Position numbers and translations under genes: made by a program. Of a DNA stretch of 30,471 nucleotides, positions 11,687 through 19,694 are shown in pieces; the first letter of the stretch is position 1, and the number at the start of each line of letters is the position of its first letter. The stretch is from the IMG/VR virus record IMGVR_UViG_3300045999_002528, positions 1 to 30,471 of that record; one strand, given 5' to 3'. The notes beneath the pieces are model-generated. The model searched no databases. It was not told where the DNA came from and saw only the letters and a program-made list of their open reading frames with translations. The DNA is from a virus.

Positions 11687-13038
11687 ACGAAAAACTCCTC
11701 AAGGGAAACATTATCTTCATCACGTTTAATTCTTTTAGAAACTAACTTATTGTTGTGTTGTGCAACCCAAGCATTCATTTGCTTTTCATCTGTAACACCA
11801 AGCAACCCGTTCATTGCTGTTTCTTTTACAGTAGGATCTGACTTGAATACTTTATATTCGTCTTGATACACACGATCTAGATTTGTCACGAAGTTATGAA
11901 TCTGATAGTATGTATGTGCCGCATTACATAGTAGTGTGACAGCAATTGCATTCGTATCACTCAATAGAAGTGTACGATTCTTAATAGTAGAATATTTCCA
12001 GTCCCCTGTGCCGTCACCGAACACATAATCCATCCATTTATCTTCTGTAATATACTGTGAAAACGTATCTGAAAATAAACGATACACGTTTCTAAAATGT
12101 TTGTCAACCGCTGGTGTCTTATACGAACCAATCGACTTACATGTTCCGTTCAACTTCAATAATCCGTATTGAAATGTAGAAGTATGCGAACTAGAATCAT
12201 ACGACACACGCTCAAACTCGTGTAGGTATCCCGACTTCAAAAGATAAAGAATTGGGCGCATACGTGCAATAGAACCTACACCAAGAACGTGCAGATGCTT
12301 GCGTACATTAGGATGACAGAAATCAGCGATTTGTTTTGCGGCACGAAGCATTTCAATAGATTCTGCTTCACCGTTACCCATACAAGTATCTGCAATAGCC
12401 ATACCGCCGATATTCTCATAATCTTCCGGTGATAAGCGTGACTCTATATTTCTATAGAAATTAACCATATCTTGAGTTGTATTACCTTGAACAATAATCA
12501 CAACTTTTGTCTTTGCACCACTCTCACGGAAGTATGACGCTTGCGCCTTGATGTTATCACCTGTAGCAAATGCAGATTTCTGATGATCTTCATTCATAAA
12601 AATCTTGTTGCCAACATTAGATCGCTCGTTACGAGTGCGAGTAAGTGATACAGACGTAAGAGGAATAACGTCAAAACACATTGCATAGTCAGCATATGTT
12701 TGTGTCTTGTAGATTTCTCTCTTAATATCTTCTGTAATAGATTTACCTGCAGTAACAATCTGCAAACCACCAGAGTCAGCGTACACAGATGCAGAACCCA
12801 AATTATCAAGGCGTTCAAATTCCTTAACATGATTCTTCTCTGTATATGCATTATATAGTGTAGACACAAGTGGTTGTGTGTTCTTACACGTCTCGCTGAT
12901 ACGCTTTTTAAGCGACCCCATCAGAGATAGAGTCGCTTCCTTGTATGTCGGATACCACGGCGCTTCATGGTCGGGTGTAAAAACTCCCATCATACCACAA
13001 GCGCTAATAACATAATCTAATTGCTTTTTATCTGCCAT
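11683..13038 (-). CDS. dpdA: DpdA-type DNA 7-deazaguanine transglycosylase
   Basis: A phage member of the tRNA-guanine transglycosylase superfamily. DpdA proteins exchange guanine in DNA for a 7-deazaguanine. The TIM-barrel blocks are readable: YADSGGLQIVTAGKSIT near 80-95, CFDVIPL, a VIIVQGNT strand, an IGGMAIADTCMGNGE block (compare the GGLAVGE of bacterial Tgt), VLGVGSIARM, and YDSSSHT, which holds a candidate catalytic Asp. I chose the ATG at 13038 (451 aa), overlapping the FolE end; the longer frame starts with TTG. Its setting with FolE, QueE, QueF and QueC supports DNA modification. Action on tRNA cannot be excluded from sequence alone. Confidence 0.88.
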   Translation of the reverse strand: MADKKQLDYVISACGMMGVFTPDHEAPWYPTYKEATLSLMGSLKKRISETCKNTQPLVSTLYNAYTEKNHVKEFERLDNLGSASVYADSGGLQIVTAGKSITEDIKREIYKTQTYADYAMCFDVIPLTSVSLTRTRNERSNVGNKIFMNEDHQKSAFATGDNIKAQASYFRESGAKTKVVIIVQGNTTQDMVNFYRNIESRLSPEDYENIGGMAIADTCMGNGEAESIEMLRAAKQIADFCHPNVRKHLHVLGVGSIARMRPILYLLKSGYLHEFERVSYDSSSHTSTFQYGLLKLNGTCKSIGSYKTPAVDKHFRNVYRLFSDTFSQYITEDKWMDYVFGDGTGDWKYSTIKNRTLLLSDTNAIAVTLLCNAAHTYYQIHNFVTNLDRVYQDEYKVFKSDPTVKETAMNGLLGVTDEKQMNAWVAQHNNKLVSKRIKRDEDNVSLEEFFV

Positions 13039-13711
13039 CGGTAAACTTTTCTTGTAATGAAATGTTGTCAAAGAATTCTTTCTTCACATCTGCGTTATGA
13101 AACTGTCCGTGAAGTACAGTCGTTTGCGTCAATGACGAGTGTGCCATGATTCCACGATTCTCGCAACATCCATGAGTTGCTGCAATATACACACCTACAT
13201 CTTGACTTTCAGTTGCCTTCATAATTTCATGAGCAATATCATTACAAAGTTCTTCCTGTAACGTGCCACGACGAGCACACCACTGAGCGATGCGAGTATA
13301 CTTTGATAACCCGATAACACGCTCACCAGGAATGATGCCGATGTATGCTACACCCTTGACAGGTTGATGGTGATGAGAGCAAAGCGACTTTAGTTCTGAG
13401 CGAACTACCAACATGCCTTCATACTTATTTGAACCTGTGTTAGGGAATGATGTAACAGAAGGTGCCTTATGAAAACGACCTGCCATAATCTCATTCACAT
13501 ACATCTTCGCAAGACGCTTACCTGTGCCATGTGAATTAGGATCATTATGACGATCAATCAATAAAGTGTCAAGTACAGAATTGAACTTCTCGGTCAACTC
13601 TTTTATAAGAAGATCGTATTCTTCTGGTTGAATGTAATTTGCAATATTGTCACTAGCAAAATGTCTAACCTTGTTTTGTTCAAGGCGCTTCTTAATCACT
13701 TCTGAAATCAT
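13028..13711 (-). CDS. folE: GTP cyclohydrolase I (FolE)
   Basis: Makes dihydroneopterin triphosphate from GTP, the first step of both folate and 7-deazaguanine synthesis. Conserved parts are GTGKRLAKMYVNEI near 64, SLCSHHHQPV near 106 (zinc Cys and His), the GERVIGLSKYTRI block, and THGCCENRG near 181, which supplies the second zinc Cys. At 227 aa it is full length. The ATG at 13711 overlaps the QueE stop (TAATG); an in-frame ATG four codons upstream is possible. A phage-encoded FolE suggests demand exceeding what the host pool supplies. Confidence 0.95.
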   Translation of the reverse strand: MISEVIKKRLEQNKVRHFASDNIANYIQPEEYDLLIKELTEKFNSVLDTLLIDRHNDPNSHGTGKRLAKMYVNEIMAGRFHKAPSVTSFPNTGSNKYEGMLVVRSELKSLCSHHHQPVKGVAYIGIIPGERVIGLSKYTRIAQWCARRGTLQEELCNDIAHEIMKATESQDVGVYIAATHGCCENRGIMAHSSLTQTTVLHGQFHNADVKKEFFDNISLQEKFTDGR

Positions 13712-14559
13712 TACGTACCCCATGCATTTTTATAGAGTGGAACCTGAATACGTGGCGAGAATCTAAATCCGTTATCACGGCAGAAATCTGCTACGTTTCT
13801 TTCATTCAATTCGTATGTGTCGTTTGTGCCACCAACGGGCATTAGATACACAGGGCAATATACACCATGATCTCTATACTCATGTGTTGCAACAATTGCA
13901 TCATCAAGATCCTGCTTTGTTGCGACAACAAACTTAAGATAAGTGTTGTTACGAGGGATGGTAGTATATTGTTTTACAATATCAGGACGAATTGCTTCTT
14001 CCCACTTCTCACCCGAACACGGCAACTTTGCTGATACAGAAAACGTGAATTTAATCCAAGTAGATTGCTGATACATCCAATCATACAATTCATTACAAAT
14101 GAACTGGGTTCCGTTTGTCTCAAGTGTAACATGCTTAAGATGCATATGACGATTGATGATTTCATCCATCAAGTCAGGATACATACGCTGCCAACCAAGA
14201 AGTGGTTCACCGCCTGTGATGATAAGATGCTTGTCGTTTGAGAATTGTCTCTCGGGAAGCAACTTCTGCATCTCAGTGACAATATCATCAACATGCATAA
14301 AAGGACTTAGATGCTTGAAGCGAGGATCCCAACTAGCGTAACTATCGCACCCAGTGTGAACCAAAGGAAGATGCTTGTAATCGGAATAAGAATTAGGATC
14401 AACGCCCAATCTCTCCGTTGAAAGCTCCCCACGAGGCATACCAAACCCACTGCAAGTGAAATTACACCCAAACACACGAAGAAAAATGCTAGGAACACCA
14501 ACAAACATACCCTCCCCTTGTAGTGAGTAGAATAACTCCGATACTTTAATCTTACTCAT
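13711..14559 (-). CDS. queE: QueE-like radical SAM 7-carboxy-7-deazaguanine synthase
   Basis: Rearranges carboxytetrahydropterin to 7-carboxy-7-deazaguanine using S-adenosylmethionine. The N terminus has VSELFYSLQGEG and the FLRVFGCNFTC block typical of QueE, and TGGEPLLGW near 115 is the SAM-binding GGE motif. The iron-sulfur cysteines are unusual: C32 and C36 are followed not by CxxC but by a third candidate, C71 in TGCDSYASW. The start is the ATG at 14559, overlapping the QueD stop. At 282 aa it is longer than most bacterial QueE, partly because of this insert. Confidence 0.9.
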   Translation of the reverse strand: MSKIKVSELFYSLQGEGMFVGVPSIFLRVFGCNFTCSGFGMPRGELSTERLGVDPNSYSDYKHLPLVHTGCDSYASWDPRFKHLSPFMHVDDIVTEMQKLLPERQFSNDKHLIITGGEPLLGWQRMYPDLMDEIINRHMHLKHVTLETNGTQFICNELYDWMYQQSTWIKFTFSVSAKLPCSGEKWEEAIRPDIVKQYTTIPRNNTYLKFVVATKQDLDDAIVATHEYRDHGVYCPVYLMPVGGTNDTYELNERNVADFCRDNGFRFSPRIQVPLYKNAWGT

Positions 14560-15010
14560 CAATATCACCAGTGTACACTGCAGAGTTTGCACCGTGTTCC
14601 ATAACTTCAACAGAAACTAAACGGCAACGTGGCGAATATCTGTTTTCGATTAACCAAATTTTTGTTGCCTCAAATACCATCCTTGCAAATTGCTCACAAC
14701 CAGTCGCCGGTACAATTACCATATCGACAATTCCACGCTTCTCTGCTTCTTTGAACCAATCGAGATGTGGATCATCATGTGCAACAAGCGTCTTGTGATC
14801 AAACATAGTTTCAAGCCATACCTTGAGTGACTTGAGTGAACCGAAATCGACTACCCAGTTACGATTGTCAAGTTCATCTGCTTCAAAGACAAACTTAACA
14901 GCGACTGAATAACCGTGAATATACTTACAGTGAGAATCTGCACGCCATTGACGGAATGCACAGGAAAATCCTAGATTGTGACCGTAGGTTTTTGTAGATT
15001 GAAATGCCAT
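14552..15010 (-). CDS. queD: QueD-like 6-carboxytetrahydropterin synthase
   Basis: Converts dihydroneopterin triphosphate to 6-carboxytetrahydropterin. The protein (152 aa) has the PTPS/QueD pattern: FSCAFRQWRADSHC at 15-28 with C28 at the catalytic position, IHGYSV at 31-36, VVDFGSLK, FDHKTLV, and a C-terminal VEVMEHG with the conserved Glu. The zinc ligands differ from bacterial QueD: the first His (AAH) is Phe19 and the HGH motif reads HGY. A strong site (AGGAGG) precedes the ATG. It is the first gene of the 7-deazaguanine operon. Confidence 0.88.
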   Translation of the reverse strand: MAFQSTKTYGHNLGFSCAFRQWRADSHCKYIHGYSVAVKFVFEADELDNRNWVVDFGSLKSLKVWLETMFDHKTLVAHDDPHLDWFKEAEKRGIVDMVIVPATGCEQFARMVFEATKIWLIENRYSPRCRLVSVEVMEHGANSAVYTGDIDE

Positions 15011-15037
15011 GGTTTACCTCCTAACATGGTTACATTA

Positions 15038-15526
15038 CTATTTAGCGGAACGTTTAGCTCTTCTGTCTGCCTGTTCCTTGTGAAAAAGTGTCGCACGGGA
15101 CTGAAATAGAATCCCATCAAGGTGATCTAACTCGTGCTGAAAAATTCTTGCAGTCATTCCATCATAAATTTGTGTTACAGTTTCTCCGTTAGGATATGTG
15201 TAACGAACTCGAATTTGCTTAGGTCTGCGTATCTTAACATAATAATTTGGAAATGTCAAGCATCCTTCTTCAAGATCTATTTCCTCGCCCGTCTGTGAAA
15301 CAATACGAGGATTAAAGCAAGCTAAGATAGGGTTTGCTTTTATCACAAAAACTCTGTAAGGCAACCCGACTTGGTTTGCTGCTAATCCCATACCATTGTG
15401 ATGTAACATGGTTTCTGTTAAATCTTTTGCTAGTTGTATAGGATCAGTTGGCGGATTTAAAAAATCGAAAGGTTCGAGTTTAGTCCGCAATAAGTCGTGG
15501 TCCCGGGGAACCAGATTCATTATCAT
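15038..15526 (-). CDS. def: Peptide deformylase
   Basis: Removes the formyl group from nascent protein N termini. All three motifs are intact: GMGLAANQVG at 45-54, EGCLTFP at 87-93 with the metal-binding Cys, and QHELDHLDG at 130-138 with the HExxH metal site. The length (162 aa) is a normal minimal type without a transit peptide. Phage deformylases are known from marine cyanophages, where fast turnover of photosystem proteins was proposed as a reason; here there is no photosystem gene. The ATG at 15526 has GAGG 6 nt upstream. Its first codons overlap the previous gene by 47 nt. Confidence 0.95.
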   Translation of the reverse strand: MIMNLVPRDHDLLRTKLEPFDFLNPPTDPIQLAKDLTETMLHHNGMGLAANQVGLPYRVFVIKANPILACFNPRIVSQTGEEIDLEEGCLTFPNYYVKIRRPKQIRVRYTYPNGETVTQIYDGMTARIFQHELDHLDGILFQSRATLFHKEQADRRAKRSAK

Positions 15527-15692
15527 TTATCACCTCAATAGTATAATTTGAAAGTTCATGGTTTTGTGCATAAATTTCTGCTGACGATACTTCTTCGAAT
15601 ACAACAGGTCCTGTTGGATAACCTTTTATTTCATTGAAAAATTGTAACCAATGATTGCCATTGGTACCCTTCAATTTGATTCCATATTTCAT
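15480..15692 (-). CDS. Small hypothetical protein (70 aa)
   Basis: Unrecognised. It has a very strong ribosome site (AGGAGG) 4 nt before the ATG at 15692, and begins MKYGIKLKG with a following HWLQFF segment. It looks soluble and beta-rich. Its last 15 codons overlap the deformylase start in another frame, which suggests translational coupling. It lies 8 nt after gp46. Confidence 0.7.
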   Translation of the reverse strand: MKYGIKLKGTNGNHWLQFFNEIKGYPTGPVVFEEVSSAEIYAQNHELSNYTIEVINDNESGSPGPRLIAD

Positions 15693-15700
15693 GACGCCTC

Positions 15701-17407
15701 CTATATCATTCGTGAGAAGTTTTTATGTTTTTCAAACTTGATCACTTTTTCGAACTTGTCGTATAGTTGATCTTGTTTATGACTAATAATAAACGTATTC
15801 GTGTCTGTTGTCAAGGACTTTATTATTTTCAAGAATTCTTCTGTTCCATTAGCATCAAGAGAACTATCAAACACTTCGTCCATGATCAAAAGATTGGTGT
15901 TGATGCTATTACGCAACTTCGCCAATGCACGCCAAGTAAATAGAATAGCAAGATTGATACGCATCTTTTCACCTTCGGAGAATGATGCATAACTAAAAGC
16001 GTCTCTAAAACGTGACTTGATGGTTTCTTCAAACTGCTCATTCAAATCAAACTGAACGAAGAAATCCATTGCAGACAAATACTTATTGATCAATTTATTG
16101 ATGATAGGAACATACTGCTTGATAATCTTTGCCTTGATCCCACCATCCTTTAGCATAGCACCTGCTGCAGCAAGAACAGTTTTTTCTTCATGCAAATCAT
16201 TAAATAGTTTTTCGAGATCCTTTAGTGACTTTTCTATTTCAACTATCTTATCAATATTTGATTGACTGTTGTTATTCGAAAGATCCTTAATTTCGTTTTT
16301 CCAGTCCTTGATGTTTTCTTGCCAACCAGAAATCTTAGTGTTTAGTTGTGACAATTTTAGATTATAGTCATGCAACTGATTATTGATATTGCTGTATTCT
16401 TCCAACTTATCAAGAACCTTTTTTCGCTCGACTTCTAACTTATTTAGCCCTTCTTCGACTTCAGTGATCTGTGATGACTTTGTTTTGATAGTTTCTTCTT
16501 TAAACGAGTGATCAATACCTTGCTTACACGTAGGGCAGTTATCATGGTCATGGAAGAAACTTATCGCCTTTTCTGCGTTAGTTATCTTTGACTTCAATTG
16601 AACTTTGAACTTTTCTAGTTTGTTCAATTTGTCTTTCATACTATCTTGGTCAGCGAGATTCGCTTTTAGTTCACGACCTGCCTGTATGATTTCTTCTATT
16701 TCTTTGTTTGTCGTATCGATCAAAACAATTGTAGAATCAATTTTGCTTTGTTTTTCTTCAATCTGTTTATCTATATTTGACTGAATAGAAACTTCTTGCT
16801 GCTTATACATTTGTAGTTGAGTATCAGCAACACGCTTATCTGATTGACACATAGTCAGATTGTTTGTGTTAATAGAAATTTTTTCTTTCAAAAGAAGATT
16901 CATTGAAGTAAAGATTTGCAGATCGAGAAGATCCTCAATAATCTCACGCCGTGCCTGTGCAGGTAACTGCATGAATGGCTGAAACGTCGCTGAACCCAAA
17001 ACGACAACCTGACAAAATGACTTATGATTGATTTTCAGGATCTGACTTTCTAACAGACCCTGGTAATCTTTACTCTTGGCATTTTGATTGAGAAGTACGC
17101 CGTCTTTGTATATCTCAAACACATCAGGTTTCATACCACGAACAATCTTGTAGTTGGATGTGTTAATTTGAAAGTCAACTTCTACACTAAGATCTTTCTT
17201 TGTGATAGAGTTCATAAGTTGTGGTTTGTTGACTTTACGAAATGGTTTGTTGAATAAAACAAACGACAGTGCGTCAAGCATTGTTGACTTACCCGCACCA
17301 TTCTCACCCACTACAAGTGTGGTTGATGTAGAACATAGATCTAATTCAGTGAAAACATTTCCCGTCGAAAGGAAATTTTTCCATCGCAATTTCTTAAATA
17401 GAATCAC
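15701..17407 (-). CDS. 46: Recombination nuclease ATPase subunit gp46
   Basis: A Rad50/SbcC-type SMC ATPase that with gp47 resects DNA ends for recombination-dependent replication. Walker A GENGAGKST is at 34-42. Two coiled-coil arms rich in Lys, Glu and Gln flank a zinc hook CPTC near residue 290. The signature FSEGEKMRIN lies near 478 and Walker B LLIMDEVFDSSLD near 507. The length (568 aa) matches T4 gp46 (560). It starts with GTG overlapping the gp47 stop (GTGA), so the subunits are translationally coupled. Confidence 0.96.
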   Translation of the reverse strand: MILFKKLRWKNFLSTGNVFTELDLCSTSTTLVVGENGAGKSTMLDALSFVLFNKPFRKVNKPQLMNSITKKDLSVEVDFQINTSNYKIVRGMKPDVFEIYKDGVLLNQNAKSKDYQGLLESQILKINHKSFCQVVVLGSATFQPFMQLPAQARREIIEDLLDLQIFTSMNLLLKEKISINTNNLTMCQSDKRVADTQLQMYKQQEVSIQSNIDKQIEEKQSKIDSTIVLIDTTNKEIEEIIQAGRELKANLADQDSMKDKLNKLEKFKVQLKSKITNAEKAISFFHDHDNCPTCKQGIDHSFKEETIKTKSSQITEVEEGLNKLEVERKKVLDKLEEYSNINNQLHDYNLKLSQLNTKISGWQENIKDWKNEIKDLSNNNSQSNIDKIVEIEKSLKDLEKLFNDLHEEKTVLAAAGAMLKDGGIKAKIIKQYVPIINKLINKYLSAMDFFVQFDLNEQFEETIKSRFRDAFSYASFSEGEKMRINLAILFTWRALAKLRNSINTNLLIMDEVFDSSLDANGTEEFLKIIKSLTTDTNTFIISHKQDQLYDKFEKVIKFEKHKNFSRMI

Positions 17408-18465
17408 TGTATTTGCATAGCCTCTTGATATAGTTCCATGATGGTTTTGTTTAGTCGTTCTTTCTTACCACCATCAAGGTTCATCTGTTCAACATAATTT
17501 TTAAAGATAGAAATAGTATCTTCTGCTTCATTTATAATATCAGAATCATCTTCAATGTCAAGGTGAAGATGATCTTCGACTACCTGCAATTCAATAGGTG
17601 TCGTATTTTCAATTGCGTCGATGAATAGATCAAACCAATATGGGTTTGTTTTATTCTTGACAATAACTTTGACGATGCAATTCTTAGTATCTATATTGTG
17701 AAGTAGAACTTCATCGATGGTTTTGTTCATGTCATCATACCATATTTTCTTGAATATGGTGAAAGGGTTCTGAACAAATTCTAGTGTGCGAGTATCAGTA
17801 TCAAAAATATGAAAGCCACGAGGATCATCAAAATCCGACCAGATGTGCTCGCAAAAAGCACCCAAATAATTGATGCTGCCATTGCTAGACTTATGATGAT
17901 AGTGACCGCTACACACCACATCAAAGCGACTAAAGAAATCATGATCCATTCCATGGTCATTGAGATGCCCCTTGTACATTTCGAAACCAGAGAGTTCAAG
18001 GTGCCCGAAGACGATTTGACCCGAAGTCGTTTTGATTGCATTTAGTGTGTCCTCTCTATTCTCATCACATATCCAAGGAACGTATAAAATATCAACACCG
18101 CCAAGAGTAACAGTTTGTGGTGATGTAAAGACATCGATGTTATTGTACTTGCCGACTACGAGTTCATGTAATGCGTTCAATGAGTTAGTATTTTTATAAT
18201 AAGTATCATGGTTACCAACAATAATATCCATAGTAAATTCTTTGTTGATAGGATCTAGAAAATCTTTACGCAACCTATGTGCGGTCATGAAGTTGACAAA
18301 CTTACGGCGATCAACAACATCACCCAAATGAACGATGTGTGTTATGCCTTCTTCACGCAACTTAGGAAAGAAAAATTCGTCTAGCGATCTTTTGAAATAA
18401 TCATGGAACGCAACAATATCACCACGAACACCCCAATGAGTATCCGTAATCAATGCAATCTTCAT
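17404..18465 (-). CDS. 47: Recombination endonuclease subunit gp47
   Basis: An Mre11/SbcD-type phosphoesterase, the nuclease partner of gp46. Metal-binding motifs run in order: TDTHWG at 7-12, HLGDVVDRRK at 46-55, GNHD at 84-87, FGHLELSG, and CSGHYHHKS. The length (353 aa) is close to T4 gp47 (339). Its start overlaps the previous small gene's stop by one base. Confidence 0.96.
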   Translation of the reverse strand: MKIALITDTHWGVRGDIVAFHDYFKRSLDEFFFPKLREEGITHIVHLGDVVDRRKFVNFMTAHRLRKDFLDPINKEFTMDIIVGNHDTYYKNTNSLNALHELVVGKYNNIDVFTSPQTVTLGGVDILYVPWICDENREDTLNAIKTTSGQIVFGHLELSGFEMYKGHLNDHGMDHDFFSRFDVVCSGHYHHKSSNGSINYLGAFCEHIWSDFDDPRGFHIFDTDTRTLEFVQNPFTIFKKIWYDDMNKTIDEVLLHNIDTKNCIVKVIVKNKTNPYWFDLFIDAIENTTPIELQVVEDHLHLDIEDDSDIINEAEDTISIFKNYVEQMNLDGGKKERLNKTIMELYQEAMQIQ

Positions 18466-18677
18466 TACTTAACCTTTTCAAATGTTTTCTTGTACCTTTG
18501 CGTTTCTATTTTATTCTTTTCTCGCTGAAACTTCGTGATTTCGGTATCACATACATTTCTAATGCGCTCTAAAACAGAACAGTAATTATCTCGTGTCCAA
18601 ATAGATGCTTTGTTATCATTTAAATTTTCTATTAACTGTTGGATAATTACCGGCACATTATCATACTTATTGCTCAT
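18465..18677 (-). CDS. Small hypothetical protein between gp55 and gp47
   Basis: A 70-residue charged, helical protein starting MSNKYDNVP. It has no cysteine cluster, membrane segment or motif that I know. The ATG at 18677 overlaps the last codons of gp55; a TTG two codons upstream is less likely. Small proteins occur at this place in other T4-like phages, but I cannot assign a function. Confidence 0.65.
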   Translation of the reverse strand: MSNKYDNVPVIIQQLIENLNDNKASIWTRDNYCSVLERIRNVCDTEITKFQREKNKIETQRYKKTFEKVK

Positions 18678-19254
18678 TGTCAATACCCTCTATAAATTTT
18701 TCTACGCCCACTTTCGGTTCGGGCTTCTTTTTCTTTTCAAGAGAACTTTCAAAGTTCCTAACAAATTCGCTAGTTATATCGTTATCAAAGAAATTTGACT
18801 TTGACATACCCATATCAGCTTCATGACCTTCCATGTGATCGGCAAGTTCGCTAAACACGAATGAGTTTTCCATGTTCTTGATCTTTATGTACTGTTGCTT
18901 CTTTTCTTTTTGAATACGTCTGATAAAAGCAAAGTGAATTATTTGAGTAAAATACGCAAATGGGTTCTTTGACTTTTCAGGATCAAAGTTATCAATGTAC
19001 ATGATGCAGTTCTCAATGCCATCGCTAATCATTTCTTCTTTGTAAGAATAACTAAAGAAGTTAGGTTTGTGTGCAAGTCGATTTGCAATCAACATTAAAC
19101 ACTGACCGACATAGTTAGGAATTGGTGGCTTGGGTGTTCCGTTTTGTTTTGATAACTGAACTTTCTCACGATACTTCGTCATTTCTTCAAGCAATGTCTT
19201 ATTGTTGACATAATGATTGCGTGGTGACTTTTTCTTGACGATTGTGGTTGACAT
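18667..19254 (-). CDS. 55: Late transcription sigma factor gp55
   Basis: A small sigma70-family factor that directs host RNA polymerase to TATAAATA late promoters. The protein (195 aa) resembles T4 gp55 (185): NHYVNNKTLLEEM near 13-25, a CLMLIANRLAHKPNF block, YKEEMISDGIENCI near 73, the FDPEKSKNPFAYFTQI region corresponding to sigma region 2, and FIRRIQKEKKQ. The C-terminal end should bind the gp45 clamp, as in T4. AGGAG precedes the ATG. Late promoters fitting it lie upstream of gp22 and gp23. Confidence 0.94.
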   Translation of the reverse strand: MSTTIVKKKSPRNHYVNNKTLLEEMTKYREKVQLSKQNGTPKPPIPNYVGQCLMLIANRLAHKPNFFSYSYKEEMISDGIENCIMYIDNFDPEKSKNPFAYFTQIIHFAFIRRIQKEKKQQYIKIKNMENSFVFSELADHMEGHEADMGMSKSNFFDNDITSEFVRNFESSLEKKKKPEPKVGVEKFIEGIDNEQ

Positions 19255-19286
19255 AATCTAAAACTCCTATATAATCACTATGTGGT

Positions 19287-19694
19287 TTAATGAATTGTAT
19301 TGTTACTTGTTGACTTCATTCGTGTTTCAGTATTAGCTTTAGGTGGTGAAAACAGAAGATCTTCCATCGCAGAAGTTACCTTTTCTATTTCACTCAGCGC
19401 ATTAGGTTGCACATATTTCTCATTATATGTTTTAGAAATATTATAATATCTTTCGTAGATAGGATCTACCGGAGCAACTACTATAACATGATTTTTACTT
19501 ATTTCTATCTCTTGTGTAGAATTTAGTTGCACATATTTAACTAATACTGTAACAGTTGCACCTGTGGTGCTATTAATTCTTTCTTCTATTAACATAGGTG
19601 AACCGAAAATATAGCATTCGTTATCTTCATGAATACAGCGAGTAACCAATTCATCCCCGTTAATTAATCTGACTTGTACAATATCGCTGCTCAT
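19287..19694 (-). CDS. LSm-like small protein
   Basis: A 135-residue protein whose first 80 residues alternate short beta strands in the way of an Sm/LSm fold: VQVRLINGDELVTRCI, then ECYIFGSPMLIEE, VTVLVKYV and NHVIVVAPV. The second half is helical and polar. A similar gene occurs next to uvsW and gene 55 in marine T4-like phages. An RNA-binding ring is possible, but this rests on strand pattern only. The ATG overlaps the UvsW stop (ATGA). Confidence 0.7.
   Translation of the reverse strand: MSSDIVQVRLINGDELVTRCIHEDNECYIFGSPMLIEERINSTTGATVTVLVKYVQLNSTQEIEISKNHVIVVAPVDPIYERYYNISKTYNEKYVQPNALSEIEKVTSAMEDLLFSPPKANTETRMKSTSNNTIH

Noticed and set aside
11683-13038. Calling this gene an ordinary bacterial tRNA-guanine transglycosylase (tgt).
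   Set aside because: Its overall sequence departs from Tgt and matches the phage DpdA type, and the operon context favours DNA. tRNA action stays possible.
14307-14504. A 65-aa very hydrophobic minus-strand frame inside QueE, resembling a three-segment membrane protein.
   Set aside because: It lies wholly within the well-supported queE gene in another frame and has no visible ribosome site. Its hydrophobicity can arise by chance from T-rich codon positions.
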